The position numbers and the translations under genes were made by a program. A stretch of DNA of 64,000 bases from Gammaproteobacteria bacterium (lineage in GTDB: Bacteria; Pseudomonadota; Gammaproteobacteria; Xanthomonadales; Wenzhouxiangellaceae): the NCBI GenBank assembly GCA_021772985.1, contig JAJFKX010000020.1, positions 427,997 to 491,996 of the forward strand, written 5' to 3'. Under the pieces are notes generated by a model. The model saw nothing but the letters and a program-made list of their open reading frames with translations. It made no database searches and had not been told where the DNA came from. Of this stretch, positions 26,922 to 34,830 are shown piece by piece (position 1 is the stretch's first letter; every line of letters begins with the position of its first letter).

Positions 26922-29900
26922 TCACGGGCTCGCTGAGTTTCGTAAAGCAACCACATGCTCGCGCAATCCCCAATTCACCGACAATCCGCTGCAGGCCTGC
27001 ACAGTGATGACCTCTCCTCGATTTTCCAGCGCAGCCATACCGGACTGAACAGCTGTTTCAGGTAACTCAAACTGTTGCTGTAACTGCTCCAGCGTCAACA
27101 AACCATGAACCAGCAAGCGACTTCTCAGCATGCGCGGCAATGCCTCCTCCGGGCTAACCTGGCCGGATTCTATGGCATAAGTGGGTAGCTTTGGTTTGCA
27201 TTGCAGTTCAGCTCGAATAGATTGCATCGCCACTACATGCTGATCCGCAACCCAGTAACTTGCTTGCGCTTGACTATATAAAACAGTTGCCCTGCATTCG
27301 CGCCGTAACGATGCAAACCAGGCAGGCCAGCGGCTGGCATTTGGATTGCTGATCCCTGCAGGAGCACCCTGCCGGGCTTCAAGGACTGTAATGAATCCAG
27401 CTTTAAGCAGTAATTGATACAGCGATTCCGGGTTATCAACAGCCGGCCAGCATTTTTTGCGCAAACGCGTAATCAATGCACCCGGCAATTTACGCAGACT
27501 TGTTGCAGCTTCAATATCGGGAGTCCGATAAGCTGTCTGTACAGCACGGGTACGTCTATCTTCAGCTTCCCCATCATCCAGGAATGCCCATGGTTTACCA
27601 TGCACCAGTTCTTCGGCCAATGGAGACGGAGCATTCAAATCCAGGCAATCAACCTGTATTTCGCCTTGCTCAATACCAATCAATACCGCTTCCAGGCCCT
27701 CAATATCCATTGCTTCAAACAGGCAATCGTTAATTACCTGGGTAACCAGCGGATGATCTGGGATTTCTCGTTCACCACGAATATTTTCCAGGCAGGCCAG
27801 TTGATCGGGGAATAATAAAGCCAGTAAGTCCTCAGCCTGATTGCGCTGTTGCTGCGGCGCTACCTTTTTGCCATTGCGCATCCGCAATACCGCCAGTGAA
27901 GTATTTGCCGCCCAGCGCCAACGATTTACAAACATTGGTGAGTCCAGCAATGCCTGGATCAGGATCGCCCGGGCGCTGTGGCTTTTCAGATAACCGGTAA
28001 TATCTTCCAGCGGGAAACTGTGGGTAGGCCCGAGTGACAACAGCAGGCCATTGTCAGTGGCATTGGCTTGCAATTCGAAATTGAACTGCCGGCAAAAGCG
28101 CTTGCGCAGCGCCAGTCCCCAGGCCCGGTTAATGCGGATACCGAAAGTGCTGTGAATCACCACATGAAAATTACCGGTGGTGTCAAAAAAACGCTCAATA
28201 ATAATTCTGCTGTTATGCGGCAATCCATCCAACGCTGCATGGCAGGCGGCCAGATATTCGGCCAGTTGCCGTGCCGCAAATGGGTTGAGCTGGCTGTGTT
28301 GCAGCAGCCAGCCTGGATCAATCAGCTGTTCCGGAGATAAAGCGGCAGCCTGCTGCAATAATAACGCCAATGCATCAGACAGCTCCGGGCTGCGGCCGGC
28401 GCCCTCGCCCAGCCAGAACGGAATGGCCGGCGGCAGGCCGTCAGCATCCTGTACATACAGGCCTTCAGCACCGGCTTTGACAATCTGTAAACTGCGATTC
28501 CCGAGTTGCACCACATCGCCGGCCATGCTTTCGAAGGCAAAGTCTTCGTCAACCGTGCCGATATGCTCAACCTGCTCATAGCGTCCATCAGAACTTTTCT
28601 CTGGAACCAGCCATACATCCTGATCAAACTGATCAGGAATCGCCCCGGCATTCATAGCACATAAGTTGCGTATTTCGGCAGCTGCTTTGAGTCGTCCCCG
28701 GGCCTTATCCCATAACAATCTTAACTGTTGCTGGCGGCCATGAAAGCCATCTGCCAGCATTTGCAACACCTGGGCCAGTGTTGCATCGGATATTTTCCGA
28801 TATGGCCAGGCACGGCGCACCCAGTCTGCTACTGATGCCTCAGTTTGCTCACTATTGGCACATTCAGCTAAAACATGTTGCGCCAGCACATCCAGGCATT
28901 CTGCCGGCAGCCGCACACAATCGAGCTGCTGGTTGCTTAAGCCCTGCAACAGCACCCAGCTTTCCAACAGGTCATCTCTGCTTAACGGAAATAACCGAGC
29001 CATCGGCACCCCGCCCTGATAATGCCCGGCGCGTCCGGCTCGCTGCAGCATTGAGGCGAATCGTTTCGGAGAACCCAGTTGGCAGACCAGGTCGATTGAA
29101 CCAATATCAATCCCCAGCTCCAGCGAGCTGGTGGCAATCACAATCTGCAATTGACCATTTTTCAAGCGTTGCTCAGCATCCAAGCGCAGCTCGCGGCTGA
29201 GACTGCCGTGATGGGTGGCCAATACCTTTTGCCCACCCTGTTCACCCAGTAACTCGGTTAACATCCGCGCCAGCCGTTCAGCCATCCGACGGGTATTAAC
29301 AAACACCAGGGTGGTACGCCGTGCCTGGGCAAGTTTCTGGATGCGGGCAGCCAACTCATCCAGTTGCAAATTACTGAGCAAAGGCCCCAATGGCGTGGAC
29401 GGTAGTTCGATATCCAGATCCAGATCGGTACGTAATCCGGCGTCGACGATGGCGCATGGCTGGCTTCCACACAACCATTTGGCCAGGGTCGGCAGCGGTC
29501 GTTGGGTAGCCGACAGGCCAATCCGCTGCAGTGGGCGTGATACCAGTTTTTGCAGGCGTTCCAACGACAGCAGCAAATGTACCCCTCGTTTATTTTCAGC
29601 CAAGGCATGCAGCTCATCAATCACCACATAACGGATACCGGCCAGTGCCTTGCGGCCGGCCTGGCTGCACAGCAGAATGAACAACGATTCCGGGGTGGTC
29701 ACCAAAACATGTGGTGGTTGTTTAACCTGTTTCCGGCGTTCATTGGCCTGGGTATCTCCGGTACGCACAGCAGCCCGTAAGGGTTGCTGCAACCCTGCCT
29801 GGCGACTGATGCCGCTGAGTGCAGGCTGCAGGTTACGTTGGATATCGTGAGACAGTGCTTTTAACGGGGAAACATACAGAATACGTGTGGTATCTGCCTG

Positions 29901-30113
29901 CTGGCCACCCGGTGTCAGCAGTTTGTCGAGCAAAGGCACAAATGCCGCCAGTGTTTTCCCGGAGCCGGTTGGTGCAGCGATTAATGCATGCTGATCAGCG
30001 CCGATATGTGCCCAGGCCTGCTGTTGCATTTCGCTGGGTTGACCTATGCACTCGCTGAACCAGTTGTTGATGGCTGGCTGCAGGCTATTCACAGGTGATG
30101 TTTCACTCAGCAT
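26922..30113 (-). CDS. lhr: Lhr-type DEAD/DEAH-box ATP-dependent helicase
   Basis: A 1063-residue SF2 helicase. Walker A is AAPTGSGKTLAAF (about 46-58), motif II VIDELHAL (about 163), motif III LSATQRP (about 198), and motif VI SMLQRAGRAGHYQGG. The middle and C-terminal parts fit the Lhr core (winged helix, Lhr-specific domain). It is shorter than the 1538-residue E. coli Lhr and close to Lhr-core proteins, so it lacks the long C-terminal extension. A role in nucleic-acid repair or RNA processing is known for the family; no ligase or nuclease partner is adjacent. Confidence 0.88.
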   Translation of the reverse strand: MLSETSPVNSLQPAINNWFSECIGQPSEMQQQAWAHIGADQHALIAAPTGSGKTLAAFVPLLDKLLTPGGQQADTTRILYVSPLKALSHDIQRNLQPALSGISRQAGLQQPLRAAVRTGDTQANERRKQVKQPPHVLVTTPESLFILLCSQAGRKALAGIRYVVIDELHALAENKRGVHLLLSLERLQKLVSRPLQRIGLSATQRPLPTLAKWLCGSQPCAIVDAGLRTDLDLDIELPSTPLGPLLSNLQLDELAARIQKLAQARRTTLVFVNTRRMAERLARMLTELLGEQGGQKVLATHHGSLSRELRLDAEQRLKNGQLQIVIATSSLELGIDIGSIDLVCQLGSPKRFASMLQRAGRAGHYQGGVPMARLFPLSRDDLLESWVLLQGLSNQQLDCVRLPAECLDVLAQHVLAECANSEQTEASVADWVRRAWPYRKISDATLAQVLQMLADGFHGRQQQLRLLWDKARGRLKAAAEIRNLCAMNAGAIPDQFDQDVWLVPEKSSDGRYEQVEHIGTVDEDFAFESMAGDVVQLGNRSLQIVKAGAEGLYVQDADGLPPAIPFWLGEGAGRSPELSDALALLLQQAAALSPEQLIDPGWLLQHSQLNPFAARQLAEYLAACHAALDGLPHNSRIIIERFFDTTGNFHVVIHSTFGIRINRAWGLALRKRFCRQFNFELQANATDNGLLLSLGPTHSFPLEDITGYLKSHSARAILIQALLDSPMFVNRWRWAANTSLAVLRMRNGKKVAPQQQRNQAEDLLALLFPDQLACLENIRGEREIPDHPLVTQVINDCLFEAMDIEGLEAVLIGIEQGEIQVDCLDLNAPSPLAEELVHGKPWAFLDDGEAEDRRTRAVQTAYRTPDIEAATSLRKLPGALITRLRKKCWPAVDNPESLYQLLLKAGFITVLEARQGAPAGISNPNASRWPAWFASLRRECRATVLYSQAQASYWVADQHVVAMQSIRAELQCKPKLPTYAIESGQVSPEEALPRMLRSRLLVHGLLTLEQLQQQFELPETAVQSGMAALENRGEVITVQACSGLSVNWGLREHVVALRNSASP

Positions 30114-30153
30114 CTGTTAAGTTTAACCATTATCTTGTAAAGATGAGAATGGA

Positions 30154-30897
30154 TTGGCAAGAATACTTGTTTTTCAACATGTTGCAGCGGAACCTTTAGG
30201 TACATTCGACCCATTGATCCGCGCCCGCGGGCACCGCATTCGCTATATCAACTTTACCCGCGAACCGGAACGCAAGCCACGGGTAGCCCGCTATGATGCA
30301 CTGGTGGTGCTGGGTGGGCCAATGATGCCGGATCAGCATCGCCAATATCCGCACCTGGCCACCGAGTGCCGTGCTATCGAACATTTCATTGCAGCGGGTA
30401 AACCGGTTTTGGGTATTTGTCTGGGCAGCCAGTTGATTGCGCATACATTGGGCGCTGCGGTATTTCGAGCAGCCGATTGGGAAATCGGTTGGTATCGGCT
30501 GGCGATTTCCGCTGCTGGTCAACAGGACCTGCTGCTGCAACACTACCCTGATCAGCAACCGGTATACCAATGGCACGGTTATACATTTGAACTGCCCAGC
30601 AGCGCAACCTTGCTGGCTAGCTCCGACAGCTGTGCAAGTCAGGCATTCTGTTACGGCGGACAAACCTGGGGTCTGCAATTTCATCTGGAACTGGACCGGC
30701 GATTAATCAGACGCTGGTTAAGTTTACCGGCTTATCTGGAAGAACTGGAAAGCGCAGGTATTGCCCGCACGGCCGGGCAAATTCTGCAAGATACCAATCA
30801 ATATATCAACGCTTCAGTATCCACCAGCCAAATGGTCTTTAACGCGTTCCTGGATCAATTACCTGTTCATGGTAGCATTGTTTTGCCATCTCGCTGA
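30154..30897 (+). CDS. Class I glutamine amidotransferase-like protein
   Basis: A 247-residue protein with a TTG start (30154), forced because upstream ATGs are out of frame. The nucleophile Cys is in PVLGICLGSQLIAHTLGA (about 84-101) and the His of the triad in WGLQFHLELD (about 173); YDALVVLGGPMMPD precedes it. This is the stand-alone GATase1 form (GuaA-like domain) seen in many bacteria. The glutamine-hydrolysing site looks intact, but the acceptor partner is unknown. It is divergent from lhr. Confidence 0.85.
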   Translation: MARILVFQHVAAEPLGTFDPLIRARGHRIRYINFTREPERKPRVARYDALVVLGGPMMPDQHRQYPHLATECRAIEHFIAAGKPVLGICLGSQLIAHTLGAAVFRAADWEIGWYRLAISAAGQQDLLLQHYPDQQPVYQWHGYTFELPSSATLLASSDSCASQAFCYGGQTWGLQFHLELDRRLIRRWLSLPAYLEELESAGIARTAGQILQDTNQYINASVSTSQMVFNAFLDQLPVHGSIVLPSR

Positions 30898-30948
30898 GCT
30901 GGCAATTAACACGATAGCAACAACAACTGATTATGCTATCCTGCAATT

Positions 30949-31479
30949 ATGGTACTGATTAGAGAAACATCATGGAAAGCCGCTCAATCGGGTATTCACC
31001 CGGATGAGTTGCAGCAATTGCAGGAAAGCATTTATCAGCAGACCATGCTGTTATTACCGGACAGCATCCCGGTTGACCGGTTTTTCCGCTCACAGATCAA
31101 CAGCAACCCGATTCTGCATTTGCAGGTGCTGGAACAACACCCGTACACCACGTTTTTAAGACTGACACACGAGTTGCACAGTGGCGATCAGGAATTCTCG
31201 GAACCGGAAGCGCATATCCGTATGTATCATGATCTGCGCATCGCTGAGGTCACTTCTTTTGATCTGCGCCGGGGTATCAATCGCATCGCCGGTCCGGACC
31301 TTAATCCAGCAGCATTAAAGCGTATCCATTGGCGTCAGAACCGGGCTTTGCACAAGTGGCTGGATTACCTGATCCAGCAAGGCCACAGCCTGGTCACCAT
31401 GCGGGCTCAGGAAAAACCCTTTAAGCCAGAGCTGGCAAAACACGAATCCAGCAGCGATGTCAAAGAAATTATCGGCTAA
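30949..31479 (+). CDS. yqiB: YqiB/DUF1249-family protein
   Basis: A 176-residue protein. Family landmarks are FLRLTHELHSGDQEFSEPEAHIRMYHDLRIAEVTSF and the C-terminal QNRALHKWLDYLIQQGHSLVTM, matching the arrangement in E. coli YqiB (about 140 aa). The extra C-terminal 20-30 residues are Lys/Ser-rich. In E. coli the gene is near nudF and cpdA; here it follows the amidotransferase and precedes two tRNA genes. Function unknown. Confidence 0.8.
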   Translation: MVLIRETSWKAAQSGIHPDELQQLQESIYQQTMLLLPDSIPVDRFFRSQINSNPILHLQVLEQHPYTTFLRLTHELHSGDQEFSEPEAHIRMYHDLRIAEVTSFDLRRGINRIAGPDLNPAALKRIHWRQNRALHKWLDYLIQQGHSLVTMRAQEKPFKPELAKHESSSDVKEIIG

Positions 31480-31506
31480 AGGTTAAAAATACTGGATAAC
31501 AAATGA

Positions 31507-31535
31507 TTGACATAAGTATAATGAGGACGTACTAT
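31507..31535 (+). promoter_or_regulatory. Sigma-70 promoter for the tRNA pair
   Basis: TTGACA (31507-31512), a 17-bp spacer, and TACTAT (31530-31535) lie 18 bp upstream of the tRNA-Ala start, followed by a GC-rich stretch TTCGCG. This is a near-consensus promoter with the discriminator type of stable-RNA genes. Confidence 0.85.
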
Positions 31536-31552
31536 TTCGCGTTCGCTCAATC

Positions 31553-31628
<76 letters not shown>

Positions 31629-31634
31629 AACAAT

Positions 31635-31710
31635 GTCCCCTTCGTCTAGTGGCCTAGGACACCGCCCTTTCACGGCGGTAACAGGGGTTCGAACCCCCTA
31701 GGGGACGCCA
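31635..31710 (+). tRNA. tRNA-Glu(TTC)
   Basis: A 76-nt cloverleaf. The acceptor GTCCCCT pairs with AGGGGAC, the anticodon stem is CCGCC/GGCGG with loop CTTTCAC (anticodon TTC), and the T-arm contains GGTTCGAACC. The sequence ends GCCA. It is six bases after tRNA-Ala and probably shares its transcript. Confidence 0.95.
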
Positions 31711-31714
31711 TCTT

Positions 31715-31740
31715 AAAGCCCGCCTTAATGGCGGGTTTTA
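31715..31740 (+). terminator. Intrinsic terminator of the tRNA operon
   Basis: The stem CCCGCC / GGCGGG (extended by an A-U/G-U part) has a TTAAT loop and is followed by TTTTA, five bases after the CCA of tRNA-Glu. Confidence 0.88.
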
Positions 31741-31994
31741 TATTGCTGCAGGCATAATCGCTCGCTGTAAGCTCGAATCTTAGCCAGACTTCCTGAAGTT
31801 GCATTAGGGGAGCAATGATCAGTTCTGCTTTATCTAATTTACGCTTAACTATTTTCAGAGTTTGGGCACTTACATATTCAGGTATGAAAATCGTCGGTGA
31901 CCATAACCATTCTTATCGCCCTGAAGCTAGACATAGGGTTGCCGGATTGGTAACCACAATATAGTTACCCCGGCCCAAACTTCTGCATTGATAG

Positions 31995-32531
31995 CTAGTC
32001 AGCTCTTAGCGGGCAAACCTTGAACTTTTTATTGTCACAATATCTGCCGGTGCAGTGCATAGATATTGCTCCAAATTTTAACCCGAGAGTTTCTTCGGTA
32101 AATTTCAGGCGACCACCATTTTCTTCTGAGATTGGGCCTTTATCAGCACAAGGAAAGCTAGTTCGAGTGACGCCTCGAAGTTTAACGCAGTAAAGTGATA
32201 GATTATCGCAATATCGCCCGTTACAGGCAAAGCCAGCAATATAGTGGTCGGTGGGGCAAACATTCATTCCGCCGCTCTCTTCTGATTTCAATGAAGTCCA
32301 GACTGCGTTTGTTGCCCGACGAGCATGGAATTCACCCGCTGGACCACCACATTTTATCTTCAGGTTATCGCAGTACTTACCAGTACACTTAACTTCAGTG
32401 ACGAGTGATCCTGGGTTGCAGATTGCCGGTTGTGTCTCTTCGGATATGGGCCCCAGTGAAGCAGATAATGCAGGTAACGCTAATAGAATAGTTGAGGCAA
32501 ATACGGTGAAAATTATTGAGCGAATATTCAT
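31995..32531 (-). CDS. Secreted protein with three CxGxYCDN repeats
   Basis: A 178-residue protein. The ATG at 32531 is chosen because of a strong AAGGAGGAA ribosome-binding site; the longer frame is not needed. Signal peptide SIIFTVFASTILLALPALSAS. The mature part contains three repeats of C-x-G-K/R-Y-C-D-N followed by another Cys (near residues 50-62, 106-117 and 162-175), with Glu-rich PISEE segments between. Repeats of this type suggest a disulfide-stabilised lectin or binding protein, but I do not know the family. It is divergent from another secreted Cys-rich gene at 32958. Confidence 0.75.
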   Translation of the reverse strand: MNIRSIIFTVFASTILLALPALSASLGPISEETQPAICNPGSLVTEVKCTGKYCDNLKIKCGGPAGEFHARRATNAVWTSLKSEESGGMNVCPTDHYIAGFACNGRYCDNLSLYCVKLRGVTRTSFPCADKGPISEENGGRLKFTEETLGLKFGAISMHCTGRYCDNKKFKVCPLRAD

Positions 32532-32567
32532 ACGTTCCTCCTTGAAAGTAAATTGAATAGAGTTCAA

Positions 32568-32957
32568 ACCGAATATCCAATATAGACATCCGTGTAAATT
32601 AGGCGACGCTTGGCAATTGAGCGCAACAATTCATGCCATCAAAATAGTACTATTGAGTTTTTCTGTGTAACAAATCAAGTTGGCGGGAAGAGGTGAGGAT
32701 ATATGTGCCAGATGAGCGAGATTCGTCCACCACCGCTCAAGCCTGGACACCCATCAAATAAATAAGTATTGTGATACTGCGCTTATGCCGAACCGCGTTT
32801 AATCAACGGCTTAGAATGCCCTCCTAAGTATTTCATAAGCAGTTGGCGGTTCAGACAAGAAAAGATTGGGATTTAGCCATCTGAAAGGCAGCGAGCTGGA
32901 TAAGCGCTGGCATGGCTCGGAAAGCCATATACATTATGACCGACAAGGAGGTTTTCC
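32568..32957. other. 390-bp divergent intergenic region
   Basis: This lies between two divergent secreted-protein genes. The + strand frame 32839-32961 reads without a stop as a Lys/Gly/Ser-rich peptide (KGSELDKRWHGSESHIHYD) up to a TGA overlapping the next ATG. It has coding-like codon use but no ATG start, so it may be a decayed gene end. A second short open stretch from 32703 ends in a Pro-rich sequence. No RNA structure was recognised. Confidence 0.35.
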
Positions 32958-33572
32958 ATGAAAAGTAAATTTTCAGTTCTAACCTGTTTCATACTAATCA
33001 CTTTTATCTATAGTCCTGTGGGCTTGGCTCAACTTGGTGAAGGTGACCCGTTTGGAGGTGGATTACCCGGATTGGGAATGTCTTGTGAACAACAACAAGT
33101 AGAAAATTTTTTCCAATGTGATTCACGCGTCAGCGCAGCTTTTAACCGTTGGCAAAACTCAGGCAATTCGAACAGTATTTGTATCACTCAATGTTCAGAT
33201 GTTGCCAATCCAGACAGATGTGATCAGCGCTGTGAAGCAGATTGTGTATCCAACTTTCCTCCTGGATCTAACGCACAAGATAGAGCAAACTGCATCAACG
33301 CTTGTCAGAGTGGTTGTCCAATATTATTAATCAATGACCCGACGGCATGTCCACAGAATTGTTCAGAGGCCACTCACAATCGCTATCTGAGTGCGCTTGA
33401 TTGCTATAACAATATTCCGGGTTGTCAACCACAATTGGATGTGTGTGGATTTGCCCGCTGGCAGCGTGATATGTGCTTGATTCAGTTCCCAATAGATCCC
33501 AGTAACCCGTTGATTAACGCTGAGGAGAGAATGGACTGCCTGCTGGCCAGTGGTATTGATATGTGCGAGTAG
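32958..33572 (+). CDS. Secreted Cys-rich protein (about 18 Cys)
   Basis: A 204-residue protein with an AAGGAGG ribosome-binding site and a signal peptide (KFSVLTCFILITFIYSPVGLAQ). The mature region has about 18 Cys, several in paired patterns such as DRCDQRCEADC and CINACQSGCP. These fit a disulfide-rich extracellular or periplasmic protein. No domain is recognised. A 10-bp hairpin follows its stop. Together with the neighbour at 31995 it forms a small accessory islet of Cys-rich secreted proteins. Confidence 0.75.
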   Translation: MKSKFSVLTCFILITFIYSPVGLAQLGEGDPFGGGLPGLGMSCEQQQVENFFQCDSRVSAAFNRWQNSGNSNSICITQCSDVANPDRCDQRCEADCVSNFPPGSNAQDRANCINACQSGCPILLINDPTACPQNCSEATHNRYLSALDCYNNIPGCQPQLDVCGFARWQRDMCLIQFPIDPSNPLINAEERMDCLLASGIDMCE

Positions 33573-33595
33573 AAATGTAATTTGATTAACCTATG

Positions 33596-33621
33596 GGATC
33601 CCACGTGAGAGCGTGGGATCC
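33596..33621 (+). terminator. Hairpin after the Cys-rich gene
   Basis: A perfect 10-bp stem GGATCCCACG / CGTGGGATCC with a TGAGAG loop starts 23 bp after the stop codon. No T-tract follows (TGGTAG), so it may stabilise the mRNA end and need not be an intrinsic terminator. Confidence 0.55.
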
Positions 33622-33859
33622 TGGTAGAACACATGTACCTGGATACCCATTACTTTAAATTGATAATTAATCTATGCGGACGGGATATACACAATATCTA
33701 CTTTATATGGCATAAAGTTTGTGCACGCCTTCCAGCGGGTGCCCATATAAAGCGTTGCACCAAATGGCAGAATAACCGAATCAAGCTCCAGTCAGCGCAT
33801 TGAAATTTACCCTGCGCCGGGAATATAATCCGGGATGGCACCGAGCTAATTGCCGGCAG

Positions 33860-34333
33860 TTACTCAGTCACCAATCTGTTCTGTTGGATGATGGTTCGTA
33901 AACGTCCAACCACACCCATTCCGGTACTGAAATCTTCCATCAGCTGGCGTTCAAATTCATTCACCATATCGTCGCTGAGCGTATACAGTTTTACTATCTT
34001 ATTAAGGGCATTGGCAGTTTGCCCCAGGGCTTGGTAATAACTTCGATAGCCATTCAGCAGTCCAATTTCGGTGCTGCTATCAAAACTCTCTTTGGATAAA
34101 GCAACATAACCCAATGCGCGTGCGTGGCTCTGATATCCGGAAGATTCAGGGTCTTGGCTTTGCATGATAATCGCTTGATCAAATGTAAAACCTGAAGGGT
34201 GATCAGCGTCTAACTTGTCTAATAATTCTTGTTTAGTAATTCCGAGCTCGGCTGCTATTAATGTTGCATATCCCTCGCTAATATCGCAGCTCGACACCTC
34301 TGTATCGCTGGCATTAGTCATACTTATACTCAT
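33860..34333 (-). CDS. Hypothetical protein
   Basis: A 157-residue protein, soluble and acidic, with a helical pattern (ELGITKQELLDKLDADHP, GLLNGYRSYYQALGQTANALNKIVKLY). No signal peptide and no recognised domain. It is isolated between long intergenic stretches in an accessory region. Coding is supported by the consistent amino-acid pattern and lack of stops; the start codon is uncertain (ATG 34333 or the internal Met at 34321). Confidence 0.6.
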   Translation of the reverse strand: MSISMTNASDTEVSSCDISEGYATLIAAELGITKQELLDKLDADHPSGFTFDQAIIMQSQDPESSGYQSHARALGYVALSKESFDSSTEIGLLNGYRSYYQALGQTANALNKIVKLYTLSDDMVNEFERQLMEDFSTGMGVVGRLRTIIQQNRLVTE

Positions 34334-34830
34334 TGTTGTTCAACTCTTACTGGTGATTATACTCAGAAATTAAAGCGCCACACTCTAATTGTTATAATCA
34401 ATAAGTGTTAATTTAACAGGCATTAATTCATTCGTAGTTGTAGCTGAATCTCTGCGCTTGCATCTGTCCAGGTAACAGTTAGCCATCAGTCGTTCAATAT
34501 TTAGGTGTAAAAACAACCAATAAAATCAATGGGTTAAATAACTTTGAGCTATTGCGCTTGTTTGATATGAATATTAGGAGTCATGCATCAGCCCATGGGC
34601 ATTGACTGTGAGGTGAGGTTCCAGGCCAATAAAACTATAGTCTAATACCTATCCATGCTCATAGGGTGGTTTATCCTAAATTTGCTCTATATTTTTGAAA
34701 GAAATATAGAGCCTCGTATCAATTTTTGAATTAAATTACCAGGATGAGTAAGCCATTAACATGGTTCCCTGACAGCGCATGGATATTCGACTTTGCTATA
34801 ACAAACAACTCTGATTTATAACCTGAAAAA
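34334..34830. other. 497-bp intergenic region with a perfect inverted repeat
   Basis: No credible gene is seen. GCTCTATATTT (34684-34694) and AAATATAGAGC (34702-34712) form a perfect 11-bp stem with a 7-nt loop, about 120 bp downstream of the stop of the minus-strand TPR gene. No U-tract follows on either strand. A 20-codon frame at 34583 has a poorly spaced ribosome-binding site and is not called. Confidence 0.5.

Noticed and set aside
31741..31930. Minus-strand frame running out of the tRNA-Glu region
   Set aside because: It continues through the tRNA with the usual shadow sequence and has no start codon or ribosome-binding site.
32839..32961. Open stretch reading KGSELDKRWHGSESHIHYD before the Cys-rich gene
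   Set aside because: It looks coding-like but has no ATG start and overlaps the ribosome-binding site of the next gene; noted only as a possible remnant.
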